Shown here piece after piece: positions 27,423 through 35,912 of a stretch of DNA of 64,000 nucleotides. The DNA is from an uncultured Pirellulales bacterium (GTDB lineage: Bacteria > Planctomycetota > Planctomycetia > Pirellulales > Thermoguttaceae): positions 62,001-126,000 of the forward strand of contig CALLPE010000007.1 of NCBI GenBank assembly GCA_938015445.1, in the 5' to 3' direction. Position 1 is the stretch's first letter. Every line of letters begins with the position of its first letter. The position numbers and the translations under genes were made by a program. The notes under the pieces are model-generated. The model was not told where the DNA came from. It did no database searches and was given only the letters and a program-made list of their open reading frames with translations.

Positions 27423-28376
27423 TTAGCGCAGCCCGGCGGCGAGCCACACCAGCGCGCCGATCAGCAGCCATGCCGACGGCGGCAACCGGCGCCGAAGTGG
27501 AGCAGTAATGCAGATGGCAACCAACGCCCCACCGCAAATTACCGCTGCCGCGCCCGTGCCGAACTGGCCGCCGATGCAACCGGCCGATAGCCAATATGGG
27601 TCGGCCCGAACGCTGGGCAAAGATAGCCGAGATTGCGTGCCCCGGGCATCGACCTTCTGCTGTGTGTGGCTCGCGGCTGGCGCAGTCGCAGTTGGACAGT
27701 CCGCCGCTGGCTGACGCATTCTGGCAACCGACCGGCGCACTGTACTGCCGATGGCCGCGCTGGCCAGCCCGAAGGTCATCCCCAGCGCAAGCCCCAGCAG
27801 AGTATCGCACACAGCGGCCCAGCGGCCGTCGGCCGGGAACCACCTTGTCGTCGGATGTGCCTGGGGCCACGCAACCGCCGCTGCTACAGCCAGCACTAGC
27901 GCCGGCACGAACAACCGCACAGGCGGACGGCCTTTATCGTATTCTATCAATGCCGCGGCCAGCACGGTGCTCAACACGAACACGTCGACCAGAAATGTGG
28001 CGACTAACTCCGGCATGGGTCGATGTGGCACGATGCCCGCTTCTGCCGACCGCACAATCTGCCCCCACAAGTTCTCCACGCCGGAGAAAAGCTCCAACAG
28101 GCCAACCGTCAGAAACACTGCGGCGGTAAGCGATTCGACCACCGGGTATCGGGCCGAAATCGGCGCGCCGCACCGGCGGCATTTGGCACGCAGCACCAGC
28201 CACGAGAGCACCGGGATGTTGTCGTACCAGGCAATGGGTCGGCGGCAGGCTGGGCAGTGCGAGCCGGGCCAAACGATACTCATGCCGCGCGGCAGCCGAT
28301 ACACCACCACGTTCAAAAAGCTGCCCACCAGCGCCCCTATGGCGAACGTCCATAGAGCTAACAACAACCAACCCAT
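27423..28376 (-). CDS. pilD: Prepilin peptidase, PilD-like (A24 family)
   Basis: 317 residues from the ATG at 28376 (GAGAGGAA upstream). The N-terminal domain is complete: [18 protein letters not shown] (about 14-31) and two Cys pairs (41/44, 66/69) as in bifunctional prepilin peptidase/methylase. Membrane helices follow. The first catalytic aspartate region reads [11 protein letters not shown], where most relatives have LIDxD; the second GxGD motif expected near the C terminus is not seen (GLASAAIGS and [10 protein letters not shown] instead). Activity is thus uncertain. It may process the DUF1559 pseudopilins in this window. Confidence 0.82.
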   Translation of the reverse strand: MGWLLLALWTFAIGALVGSFLNVVVYRLPRGMSIVWPGSHCPACRRPIAWYDNIPVLSWLVLRAKCRRCGAPISARYPVVESLTAAVFLTVGLLELFSGVENLWGQIVRSAEAGIVPHRPMPELVATFLVDVFVLSTVLAAALIEYDKGRPPVRLFVPALVLAVAAAVAWPQAHPTTRWFPADGRWAAVCDTLLGLALGMTFGLASAAIGSTVRRSVARMRQPAADCPTATAPAASHTQQKVDARGTQSRLSLPSVRADPYWLSAGCIGGQFGTGAAAVICGGALVAICITAPLRRRLPPSAWLLIGALVWLAAGLR

Positions 28377-28433
28377 CCGCGGTGATTCCTCTCGCCAGCG
28401 CCGTCCGGCTGAACCGAACTGCTGTGGTAGCAT

Positions 28434-29318
28434 TCACTCCACCGAGGCATCCGACGGCATCCCCAGCCTCTGGTACAGTTTGCGGCGGCTCGCCTTATCG
28501 CCTTCGAGTACTTGGCGAGCGTACTGGGCCACTTCTTCAGCGTGCTGGCGCGGCACTATGACCACTCCGTCGCCATCGGCTACTACCACATCGCCGGGAA
28601 CGACCAGCGCACCGCCGATCACCACCGGCCGGTTGACCGATTCGATCTGGTTCCGGCCCGGCCTGATGCCGCGTCCGGGCTGCTTGTAGTACAGTGGCAC
28701 CCGCTGGGCGATGATCTCATCGGTGTCGCGTGCCGTGGCATTGGTCACCACGCCCACGCAGCCGCGCAGCTTCCAGGACAGGATGTTGTTCGAGCCGATC
28801 GAGCCGACGTCGGCCCCCAGCGCGTCTTCGATCACCAGCACGCTCCCTTTGCGAAGCAGCGGCACGAACGGCTCCGACGACAGCTCGCGGTACCATTGGC
28901 CCACCGCTTTGTCGAACTCAGCAGACTGTTTGCGGCCGATGGGCGGTTTATTGGTGGGTACGTACCGGGCCGTAACGGCGATGCCCACAATACGATGGGT
29001 GAACTTTTCGGTATCGCGCCACAAGGGCCGTATGTCGGCGGAGACCAGGCCGATGTTCTGTAGCCCTGCCTTGTCCATCCCATCGCACACGTCAGCCACC
29101 CGCAAGCCCGCAAAAAGCTTCAGCAGCTTCTCATCTTCTTCCTGCGAGTAAACCGGCGTAGAGATGAAGTTCTTGCCGGCGCGAAGCTCAGCTTCGTCCG
29201 CCGCGGGCGTCGACTGCTCGGCGGCTGCCGCTACACAGCACAGTGCCAACACGCTCGAACCGACAACGCCTTGCAATACCCGATTGCTAAAACTGGCGAA
29301 ACTGGCAAACGCTCTCAT
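28434..29318 (-). CDS. RraA-like protein with signal peptide
   Basis: 294 residues from the ATG at 29318, which has AGGAG 8 nt upstream. Residues 1-35 (FSNRVLQGVVGSSVLALCCVAAAAEQ) form a signal peptide. The rest is the RraA / 4-hydroxy-4-methyl-2-oxoglutarate aldolase fold: VADVCDGMDKAGL, GIAVTARYVPT, VLVIEDALGADVG, GCVGVVTNATARDTDEI, VVPGDVVVADGDGVVIVP. The Arg and Asp of RDTDE and DGDGV suit the divalent-metal aldolase site. A secreted member is unusual because the family is cytoplasmic. Substrate unknown. Confidence 0.83.
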   Translation of the reverse strand: MRAFASFASFSNRVLQGVVGSSVLALCCVAAAAEQSTPAADEAELRAGKNFISTPVYSQEEDEKLLKLFAGLRVADVCDGMDKAGLQNIGLVSADIRPLWRDTEKFTHRIVGIAVTARYVPTNKPPIGRKQSAEFDKAVGQWYRELSSEPFVPLLRKGSVLVIEDALGADVGSIGSNNILSWKLRGCVGVVTNATARDTDEIIAQRVPLYYKQPGRGIRPGRNQIESVNRPVVIGGALVVPGDVVVADGDGVVIVPRQHAEEVAQYARQVLEGDKASRRKLYQRLGMPSDASVE

Positions 29319-29686
29319 CGGCGATTCTCCTATGCTAAGCGGCGGTTCTGTCATCAACCGGACCGTGTAAAAAGGGCCAACTGGTCAAGCGAGCAAAGCG
29401 AACCCCCTCGTCCGATTTGCCCCCTGATCGGCTCGGCGACTGCACCGCCTTTACGCAACGTCGTCATTCTTGCAATTTCTTCTTGCAATTCCCGCTTATG
29501 GTCCTCGTGGGCATTATAACGCACTAGCAGATGCCATGCCCTTGTTTCGCAGCGCAACGGGCGCAGTGGCTGCGATGCCCCAGCGGCAACCGTCGTCTGC
29601 ACGCCTGCCGCGCGGAGCCGGTTGCGTGGTGGCCGGGATAGTCCAGCGGAGCCACTCTGCCCGCGCCTATCTTGCTGGCGCCACCC

Positions 29687-29740
29687 TGGCGTGTGCTGCT
29701 AAAACTACCATGGTGGCGTGTACTGCTGACGCCGCCATCG
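29687..29740. repeat. 27-bp tandem repeat, two units
   Basis: TGGCGTGTGCTGCT (29687) and TGGCGTGTACTGCT (29714) start 27-nt units, the rest being less alike. It lies in the gap 29319-29760 between the divergent RraA-like gene and a small plus-strand gene. Confidence 0.6.
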
Positions 29741-29760
29741 ACGCAGCGTACAATACGCCC

Positions 29761-30057
29761 ATGAGCCAGTCGTACTCGAGCGAAGTTGTCCCCCTGATCT
29801 GTGCCCGATGCGCCACGCCGGTTACGCCCGGCCAAGGCGACGCATATCTGGTGCGGATCGAAGCCCTGGCTGACCCCACCCCGCCCAGCTTCACTGAAGA
29901 AGACCTGCACCGCGACGCGCACCGCGAAGTGGCCCGGCTGATCGAGCAGATGCGTCACCTTTCGGAACAAGAACTGATCGACCAGGTGTACCGGCGGATG
30001 ATCTTCTGGCTGTGCGGCCCGTGCTTCCGCTGCTGGATCAAAGCCCCGGTGGGGTGA
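29761..30057 (+). CDS. Small cysteine-rich protein, function unknown
   Basis: 98 residues from the ATG at 29761. Two cysteine pairs, ICARCATPV (about 14-17) and CGPCFRCWI near the end, suggest a zinc-binding site that joins the ends around a helical middle (RLIEQMRHLSEQELIDQVYRRM). Small proteins of this form are seen in planctomycetes without a known role. The longer frame from 29470 has no sensible start. Confidence 0.65.
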   Translation: MSQSYSSEVVPLICARCATPVTPGQGDAYLVRIEALADPTPPSFTEEDLHRDAHREVARLIEQMRHLSEQELIDQVYRRMIFWLCGPCFRCWIKAPVG

Positions 30058-30150
30058 CAATCGTCGGCCGACTGCGACGTGTTTACGGATACACCATCAA
30101 GACACCAACGACTTTGGCGAGAACATGTTTTGCGAATGTAGGCTGTCGGC

Positions 30151-30250
30151 GTATGCCGGCGCAATTGCCGAGCGTTTTTAACAGTCACACGTTCTGCTCG
30201 CGGTAGCATTTCAGGAGTATGCTGGCGCAATTGCCGAGCCGTTCGAACGG
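30151..30250. repeat. 23-bp direct repeat (66 nt apart) and a 12-bp palindrome
   Basis: GTATGCYGGCGCAATTGCCG begins at 30151 and again at 30217 with one difference. It runs into the perfect palindrome CCGTTCGAACGG (30239-30250). All lie within 170 nt upstream of the THEP1 gene; the palindrome could be an operator. Confidence 0.55.
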
Positions 30251-30315
30251 TTGAATTGGTGACTTTGCGTCTTGGCGGAGCGCTGGCGACCGCCGACACT
30301 CGACAAGGGACTGGG

Positions 30316-30948
30316 ATGAACCGTTCGGCCCCACGACTGTTGCTTACCGGTGCACCGGGCTGCGGCAAGACGACGGTGCTCCGCCGCACCGTGGAGTTGC
30401 TGCTTGCGGTTCCCTCGCCTGGCAGTACTGCGGCCGGCCAGTTACAAACGTCAACCGAACCGCTGCTAGCGTCTAAAGTCGCTGCGGCAGCGGGGATCGT
30501 CGGGTTTTATACCCAGGAGATTCGAGAGCATGGCCGACGGTTGGGATTCGATGCCGTGGGGTTGCGGGGTAGCCGCGCGGTGATGGCGCACATCGGATTT
30601 CGGGGCCAGGCCCAAGTGGGTCGTTACGGTGTCGACCTGGCAGCGTTCGACTCGCTGCTCCGCGCCGAGCTGACCGCCGGGGACGGCGAAATCCAACTGG
30701 CGGTAATCGACGAAATCGGCAAGATGGAGTGCTTCAGCAGCTTGTTCGTCGAGTTCGTCGACCGACTCCTGGAAAGCCCCGCCGCCCTGCTGGCCACCGT
30801 GGCTGCCAAAGGGGGCGGACTGATCGCAGCGGTCAAACTGCGGCCGGACGTCGAGCTGACCACTGTCACTACCACCAACCGCGACCGCCTGCCGCAACAA
30901 CTCGCTGAAAACTTGCGCACATACCTGGCCCAGCGCGCTGGCCGATGA
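30316..30948 (+). CDS. Nucleoside-triphosphatase THEP1-like
   Basis: 210 residues from the ATG at 30316 (GGGA upstream). Walker A TGAPGCGKTT (11-20), Walker B VIDEIGKMECFS (about 134-145) and the GFYTQEIREHGRRLGFDAV segment match the NTPase_1 / THEP1 family (ring-forming NTP hydrolases with a hint to nucleotide or RNA metabolism). An insertion of ~20 Ser/Ala-rich residues separates the P loop from the next strand. The cellular role is unclear in all bacteria. Confidence 0.85.
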   Translation: MNRSAPRLLLTGAPGCGKTTVLRRTVELLLAVPSPGSTAAGQLQTSTEPLLASKVAAAAGIVGFYTQEIREHGRRLGFDAVGLRGSRAVMAHIGFRGQAQVGRYGVDLAAFDSLLRAELTAGDGEIQLAVIDEIGKMECFSSLFVEFVDRLLESPAALLATVAAKGGGLIAAVKLRPDVELTTVTTTNRDRLPQQLAENLRTYLAQRAGR

Positions 30949-31167
30949 AACTCGCCGGGGGCGTCATTGCCCGGTTTCGTCAGTCCCGGCGCACAGACGC
31001 CCCCCACAGTGAGCCATAAAACCAAATAGCAAGACCGAAAAAGAACCGAAAAAGATCAGCAACCGGCGGTACCGAAAAACAGCAGCAACCAGCGCTGCGT
31101 CTGCCTATCGAGTCGGTACATCTGGCTGGCTATCGGCACACCTGGCCGGTAGGTCGAAGGCCCTCGA

Positions 31168-31197
31168 GTGGCACGGCCGGCTTAGCCAGGCGTGCGC
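31168..31197. repeat. Dispersed palindrome copy
   Basis: GTGGCACGGCCGGCTTAGCC followed by AGGCGTGC. It lies in the gap 30949-31363 between the convergent THEP1 and DUF6485 genes; the rest of that gap has no gene or clear structure. Confidence 0.65.
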
Positions 31198-31363
31198 GAT
31201 GTCGTTGCTGCATCCCACAGTGGATGAGCGCCTGCAAAACACCCCTTTGTCTTCCAGCGCCTACAAACGACATGCCTACAAGTGCCGGGGGTGGAAAATA
31301 CTTCCCGCCCACCTACAGGGCCGACGTCCACGCCGCCCAGCCGCTATTCCGGCCGGTTGCCCG

Positions 31364-31567
31364 TCAAATCTTCTTCTGCTGCACCAATCGGGCGAAGTGC
31401 TCGAACGAGCGGTCGTAGGTCCGCTCGGCCTCGGGCGGGAAGCAGCAGCCGGGCAATTGTCGGGCGCGGAGATGATACGCCAGACAATCGCAGCAAATCC
31501 CCTTCCGCGAACAGGGATCATAACTACACGTGCAGTTCTTCAAATTCTTGGCTTGCTTGCATTCCAT
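31364..31567 (-). CDS. DUF6485 family cysteine-rich protein
   Basis: 67 residues, eight cysteines. The phrase CKQAKNLKNCTCSYDPCSR and KGICCDCLAYHLRARQLPGC, then FPPEAERTYDRSFEHFA, is the conserved core of the small DUF6485 family. The cysteine spacing suggests a metal site (iron-sulfur or zinc). Function unknown. Convergent with THEP1. Confidence 0.8.
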   Translation of the reverse strand: MECKQAKNLKNCTCSYDPCSRKGICCDCLAYHLRARQLPGCCFPPEAERTYDRSFEHFARLVQQKKI

Positions 31568-31754
31568 AGGCAGTAACCTTGCACCTTGACGGATCGACCC
31601 ACTGTTGGCTTTATTGCCTGGGGCTGCGCGCCGGCAATCGGCCGGTTGCTAGCGTAGTTGGCTTTTCCCGGCGAAAGGCACAATTGTGCGCGCAGCAGAA
31701 CGCGCAATTGTACACCAAAACCCCCGCATCGCCCAGCCGTGCAAAAACAACAAG

Positions 31755-31824
31755 CTGGCACGCCTGGCTCATCCAGCCGTGGGATAACAGCCGGGTGGCA
31801 CGGGCGGCTTATCCAGCCGTGCCG
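31755..31824. repeat. Two adjacent copies of the dispersed palindrome
   Basis: 31755-31784 reads CTGGCACGCCTGGCTCATCC then AGCCGTGG; 31795-31824 reads GTGGCACGGGCGGCTTATCC then AGCCGTGCC. They lie in the gap 31568-31957, which also holds a hairpin at 31681-31710 (CGCG ... CGCG flanked by CAATTG). No gene is seen there. Confidence 0.7.
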
Positions 31825-31957
31825 CTTACTGGCCCGTGCTAAGCTGCAAGCCAAATCATAACAGCACTGCCGGCTTGTACGGCAGTTCGGGCCAACCGAT
31901 GCTCCGGAAGTGCTATCGGCGATAAAGGTGCCGCGACAGCCGCGCTTGCCACGGTAG

Positions 31958-32854
31958 TCAGTCGCCGCCTTGGGCAATTGCCCGAAACATGGCCGCTGCA
32001 TCCAGCAGCCAACCGTCGCTGGTCAATACCCATTGCTGCGTCAGTCCGATTGAGCGGCGGGAATCCAGTTCGACCTTCACATACAGCACTGCTCGGTCGT
32101 GGTGCTTTTGAATGGTTTGCAAGGAAATGTCGGCTTGTACGGCAGTGGAGTCGTCGAGGGCTGGTAAGGCCGGGTGCCAAAAAGCCAGCCACCGTTGTAG
32201 GTACTCGTGCTGGTCCGGCAGGACGAACCGGGCGGCTTGTTCAAGGCGACCTTGGAGGCAAAGCCGGGTGAATTGTCGCGCGGCTGTGTCCACGTCGGAC
32301 TGCGACGCCCGGGAGCCCGACGCAGTTGACCGCCCCATCAGCCCGAAGTACACGCTCGCCAGTGCGACAAGCCCCACGACCACCCCGACAGCGGCCGCCG
32401 CGAACAGCCGGCGGCGTTGTGCGACGGCGTGGCCACGTCCGGCCGACCGGCTGCGAATTGCCGCAGGGGAGGCTTCGCTACCGGTTGCTACGCCGCTGGC
32501 ATTCAGCTCCAAGTGGGTCTCGCAGGCCGGACAGGCAATTGCGGTGGGTAATAGCCGCTCGGGCAAAGCGTCTTGGTGGCGACAGCGGGGACAGGTGAAC
32601 TTCACGCTCCGCGATTGGCGTTCAGAAACCAGATGGCCAGTGCGGTCCATCCAGAATCGCGTGCGGCAATTGTAGCAGCGCATCACCCGCGCCAGCTTCG
32701 CCCACATCACCCAGCCCGAGGCTCCACACTCCGGACAAGCGAAGTCCACTCGCAAGTGGCTGCCGGGCGGGGGTTTGTCTGCGCCACCGGACAGCGGCGG
32801 AGGGTCGTCTGTGTCGGCAACGGCATAATCTTGCTGATGTGCGTGCGTTTTCAC
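31958..32854 (-). CDS. Zinc-ribbon membrane protein, function unknown
   Basis: 298 residues. The first ~120 hold two zinc ribbons: CPECGASGW with CYNCRTRFW (about 40-67), and CPRCRHQD with CPACETHLE (about 88-116). A single membrane helix follows (about 152-172, LFAAAAVGVVVGLVALASVYFG), then a ~120-residue outer domain, ARQFTRLCLQGRLEQAARFV ... WVLTSDGWLLDAAAMFRAI, similar in layout to NTF2-like stress or ribosome-associated folds. No catalytic motif. It stands alone on the minus strand. Confidence 0.72.
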   Translation of the reverse strand: MKTHAHQQDYAVADTDDPPPLSGGADKPPPGSHLRVDFACPECGASGWVMWAKLARVMRCYNCRTRFWMDRTGHLVSERQSRSVKFTCPRCRHQDALPERLLPTAIACPACETHLELNASGVATGSEASPAAIRSRSAGRGHAVAQRRRLFAAAAVGVVVGLVALASVYFGLMGRSTASGSRASQSDVDTAARQFTRLCLQGRLEQAARFVLPDQHEYLQRWLAFWHPALPALDDSTAVQADISLQTIQKHHDRAVLYVKVELDSRRSIGLTQQWVLTSDGWLLDAAAMFRAIAQGGD

Positions 32855-33022
32855 AGTGGCGCCTGATTAGTCATCGAAACTTCCTTCCGCTCGTTCCGCT
32901 TGTTGCGCTGATTGGCGACATTAGCGCCCTGTGGGCGTTGCTGATTCACTAACGCCCACAAGTGCGTCCGCCCGGTTGCTCGAAAAGATTCGGCTGGTTG
33001 GCGGAGCCTGTGAGCCGGACGC

Positions 33023-33997
33023 TCAATTGCGATTCGGGTCGCAGGGGGCTGGGTTGCGGTCGGTGCCCGTCCCGCTGAAATACTTATTGGTCACCCCATT
33101 GCGGTTGAACGAACCATCCAAGTTCATCGAGTAGCCCAGATCTTCCGGGGTCATCGAAGCCGTGTGCCCGTCCAAAAACACCACGTTCGCCCGTCCGGAA
33201 TGCCGCGGCTCGACTGGGCACATGCGACTGTTGGCGGTGCAATGGTCCGCGCCGTAATGGGCATTGGTGAAGTTTATGCCGTCGCGGGTGTAAGACCGGG
33301 GAGGATCGAGCGTGTAGCCGTGATTGCCAACGGAATTGATCAGCCGCTCGGCTGCGCTGTAGGGCAGTCTTTCGCGCGCCGGCCACTCCCCGGCAGACCC
33401 CAACGAATCGCCAAATAGTACAGTCATGTGCGCGGCGGCGACGCTGCTCTCGCTAACCGGAAAACAGGCGTACTGTGCCCCGGGCAATTGGCTGGGGTTG
33501 TCGGAGTACTTGGGCCGCGAATTGCCCAAAAACTGATAATTGTACCCGTAACCAAGACTTCGCACCGCGACACGCTCCGGCGCATTCGGACAAATGAATA
33601 TCCGATTCGTCACTACTGCCAAGTCGTCGTCGATCCTTCCGGTGGACTGTTGAATCTGCCGGAGCTGGTCCAGGTCGAACACACCCTGGGCGAACTCGCT
33701 TAGCAAGCTAGGCCAACGCGGACGCATGACCTCCACCGCCTCTGCATCGTTGAAACGAATAACCACACGGCGAGTAGCATCGGGCCACCGGAAGGGTGGC
33801 AAAATGCCATTGTTGACTCCCGCGAACTGCATTGTCGCCAGATAAAGCTGCCGCAAGTTGCTCAAGCATTGGGTCGAGCGAGCCGATTCCCGCGTGGTGG
33901 CAAGCGCTGGCATCAACAAACCTATTAGCACCAAAATGATGGCAATGACCACCAACATCTCGACCAAAGTGAAACCCCGCCGAGTCGAACCGTACAT
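33023..33997 (-). CDS. Type II secretion-like pseudopilin (DUF1559-like)
   Basis: 324 residues. Leader MYGSTRRG then [20 protein letters not shown], a class III (prepilin) signal. The body has [21 protein letters not shown] and ends with [20 protein letters not shown], the H-x9-DG-like ending of planctomycete pseudopilins. About 15 Cys/Asn/Asp-rich residues follow. Unlike the gene at 11.8 kb its body is not a classical DUF1559 ending; it may be a major or minor pilin-like subunit. Needs prepilin peptidase for processing. Confidence 0.88.
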   Translation of the reverse strand: MYGSTRRGFTLVEMLVVIAIILVLIGLLMPALATTRESARSTQCLSNLRQLYLATMQFAGVNNGILPPFRWPDATRRVVIRFNDAEAVEVMRPRWPSLLSEFAQGVFDLDQLRQIQQSTGRIDDDLAVVTNRIFICPNAPERVAVRSLGYGYNYQFLGNSRPKYSDNPSQLPGAQYACFPVSESSVAAAHMTVLFGDSLGSAGEWPARERLPYSAAERLINSVGNHGYTLDPPRSYTRDGINFTNAHYGADHCTANSRMCPVEPRHSGRANVVFLDGHTASMTPEDLGYSMNLDGSFNRNGVTNKYFSGTGTDRNPAPCDPNRN

Positions 33998-34231
33998 AAC
34001 CTATCCCTTTCCAAAAATGAAAAACCTTGAGGAGTTAACCACGCATACTATTGGCTATTTGCTAGCTGGCGAACGCTCGTCTGTAGCTGGTGTGCTTTCG
34101 CCCGTGGGACAAACGCTCTTAGCTTGCGGTCACGCATACTTTCAGCGCTATCTGCTCTATGGCAAGCAACAAACCGCCACTACCGACCCGCACATCAGCC
34201 ATCGCGCGGGTCAACGCTTTAAGCACCGGCC

Positions 34232-34264
34232 AGACTAAGCGGCTAAGCTAACCAGCCGTGCCAC
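34232..34264. repeat. Half copy of the dispersed palindrome
   Basis: GGCTAAGCTAACCAGCCGTG then CCACC keeps the right half of the palindrome. It lies in the gap 33998-34321 between two minus-strand genes; nothing else is seen there. Confidence 0.45.
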
Positions 34265-34321
34265 CGTGCGGATGTGCGAATATGCTGAAGGCCTGGTTAC
34301 TTGTTTTTCACTTGCTGGTGA

Positions 34322-35467
34322 TCACTTGGGACGACAGTAGGATAGTGCCAACAATGCGTATGCGGTCACCAGATTAGGATCGCCTTCTATCCAGCGGTCG
34401 GCCTCGTTTACCCAGGAGCCGTTTTCCTGCTGGCGGGAAGCCAGTTCTTCTACCAGCTCCTTGCGCCAATCGTGCTGTACGCCCTGGGCGTCCTCGAACA
34501 AGTCTTTGCCCAGAGCGTCCATAGTCTTGGCGAAGGTGTGGTAGTAGTAATATAGGCCCATCTCGCCGAGGCCGGGATTGGTCTTCAGGTCGTAGTGCTG
34601 GCGGATCCACTGGGTAGCGGCTTTGACGCGCGGGTCGTCGGCCTTCAGCCCAGCGTAAATCATGCTCTTCAGCCCGGCGTAGGTCATCGAGGCATAGCTG
34701 CGCAATCCGCCATTGGGTAAAGTTCCGGCGAAACTCTCGCCTCCGGCGGCACAGGTATAGTAGAAGCCGCCGTCGGGATTTTTCGGCGCAAATGGGGCGG
34801 TATTATGCTCGCTTTCGTGGTTCTGGCAGCGCGAAACGAAGATCAGTGCCTTTTGAATCGCCTCGTCCTCCGGCCCCCGTCCGCAGGCCACCAGCGCATC
34901 AATGAGGAAAGACGTGTTCGACAAATCGGGCCGATTCTTCTTGCCGTAGCCGGCGCCGCCGTATTCCATATCGGCTTTTTGCTTGCCCTGGGATTCAGTC
35001 CATTGGATGCCTTTGACGAACGCCTCGGCCCGTTGCAGGATCTTGTCGTAACGACCGTCCTTGTTGGCCTCCACAAGGCACATGATGGCGATGCAGGTCT
35101 CGTAGTTCTTATAGAAGGAATCGGGGGTATAGATGCCGCCGTCGGGCTGAATGTAGCTTTCCAACAGCTTGAGACTCTTAGCCACCACGGGGTCTTGCGG
35201 GGTAAGACCCGCGCGGAGCAGTGCCGTCGTCACCAACGCTGTCACTCCGATGCCGGCCTGCTTGCTGTACGAGCCGTCTTCGGCCTGCCCTTGTTTGGTC
35301 AGATAGTTTATCGCCCTAGACACCGTGCGCTGGTACAGTTCCGGATCAGGCCCGATGCGCGGTTGTTCGGCGGCGATGGCCGGACCGCCAAAGGCAAGAA
35401 CCAGCGATGCTAGAAAGCTCGCCAACACAAGACACGTCGCAAACATAACGGATGATATGTTTCTCAT
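34322..35467 (-). CDS. Secreted prenyltransferase/terpene-cyclase-fold repeat protein
   Basis: 381 residues from the ATG at 35467, with GAGGGAG 8 nt upstream. A signal peptide (ending FGGPAIAAEQ) is followed by alpha/alpha-barrel repeats of the squalene cyclase type: AINYLTKQGQAEDGSYS, VTALVTTALLRAGL, LLESYIQPDGGIYT, ASRQQENGSWVNEADRW. The catalytic DxDD of cyclases is not seen, so it is probably not a cyclase; such proteins often bind partners or substrates outside the cell. Planctomycetes have many. Confidence 0.75.
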   Translation of the reverse strand: MRNISSVMFATCLVLASFLASLVLAFGGPAIAAEQPRIGPDPELYQRTVSRAINYLTKQGQAEDGSYSKQAGIGVTALVTTALLRAGLTPQDPVVAKSLKLLESYIQPDGGIYTPDSFYKNYETCIAIMCLVEANKDGRYDKILQRAEAFVKGIQWTESQGKQKADMEYGGAGYGKKNRPDLSNTSFLIDALVACGRGPEDEAIQKALIFVSRCQNHESEHNTAPFAPKNPDGGFYYTCAAGGESFAGTLPNGGLRSYASMTYAGLKSMIYAGLKADDPRVKAATQWIRQHYDLKTNPGLGEMGLYYYYHTFAKTMDALGKDLFEDAQGVQHDWRKELVEELASRQQENGSWVNEADRWIEGDPNLVTAYALLALSYCRPK

Positions 35468-35593
35468 ACTGGTAACTCCCTCGGTCATGCTCTTTGTTGA
35501 TCAGGTAAAAGCCGATGGTGTTCATCTTCAAACCAGACAGTACCCGACTACAAATAGGTCCTATCGCCCAATTCTACGCCAGCGTTAGAGGCT

Positions 35594-35625
35594 GGGGCCG
35601 GCGTGGCGCTTACCGCGCCGGCCCC
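35594..35625. other. Strong GC hairpin in gene-free gap
   Basis: GGGGCCGGCG (35594-35603) pairs with CGCCGGCCCC (35616-35625), a perfect 10-bp stem with a 12-nt loop, no T run on either strand. It lies in the gap 35468-35912, which shows no gene or other feature. Confidence 0.5.
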
Positions 35626-35912
35626 GCTACCGCTGTGGGGGTACTGTCGGCAAAAAGAACCGTCGTTCATATAGCAATTCCCATGCCACATAAACGGAAA
35701 TCGTGGCATAAGATGTAACGTGGCGTATATTCAAATGTTACGTAGCTGACCATTGGGGCGATTCTGAAGGCTGCATGGCGGTTTTCCCGCCGCCGGTGTC
35801 GATTCTTTCGGCACCAGCGGTTCCGGGCACACGATTGCAGCGTCTTCCCGGCGCGGAGTGGCAGACTTTTGGTGGGACGGAAAGTTCCATCCCATGACGG
35901 CCTCCGACAGGC

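Noticed and set aside
35594..35625. GC hairpin as a terminator for ugd or the cyclase-fold gene
   Set aside because: There is no T run on either strand and it lies about 290 nt past the ugd stop; kept only as a structural feature.
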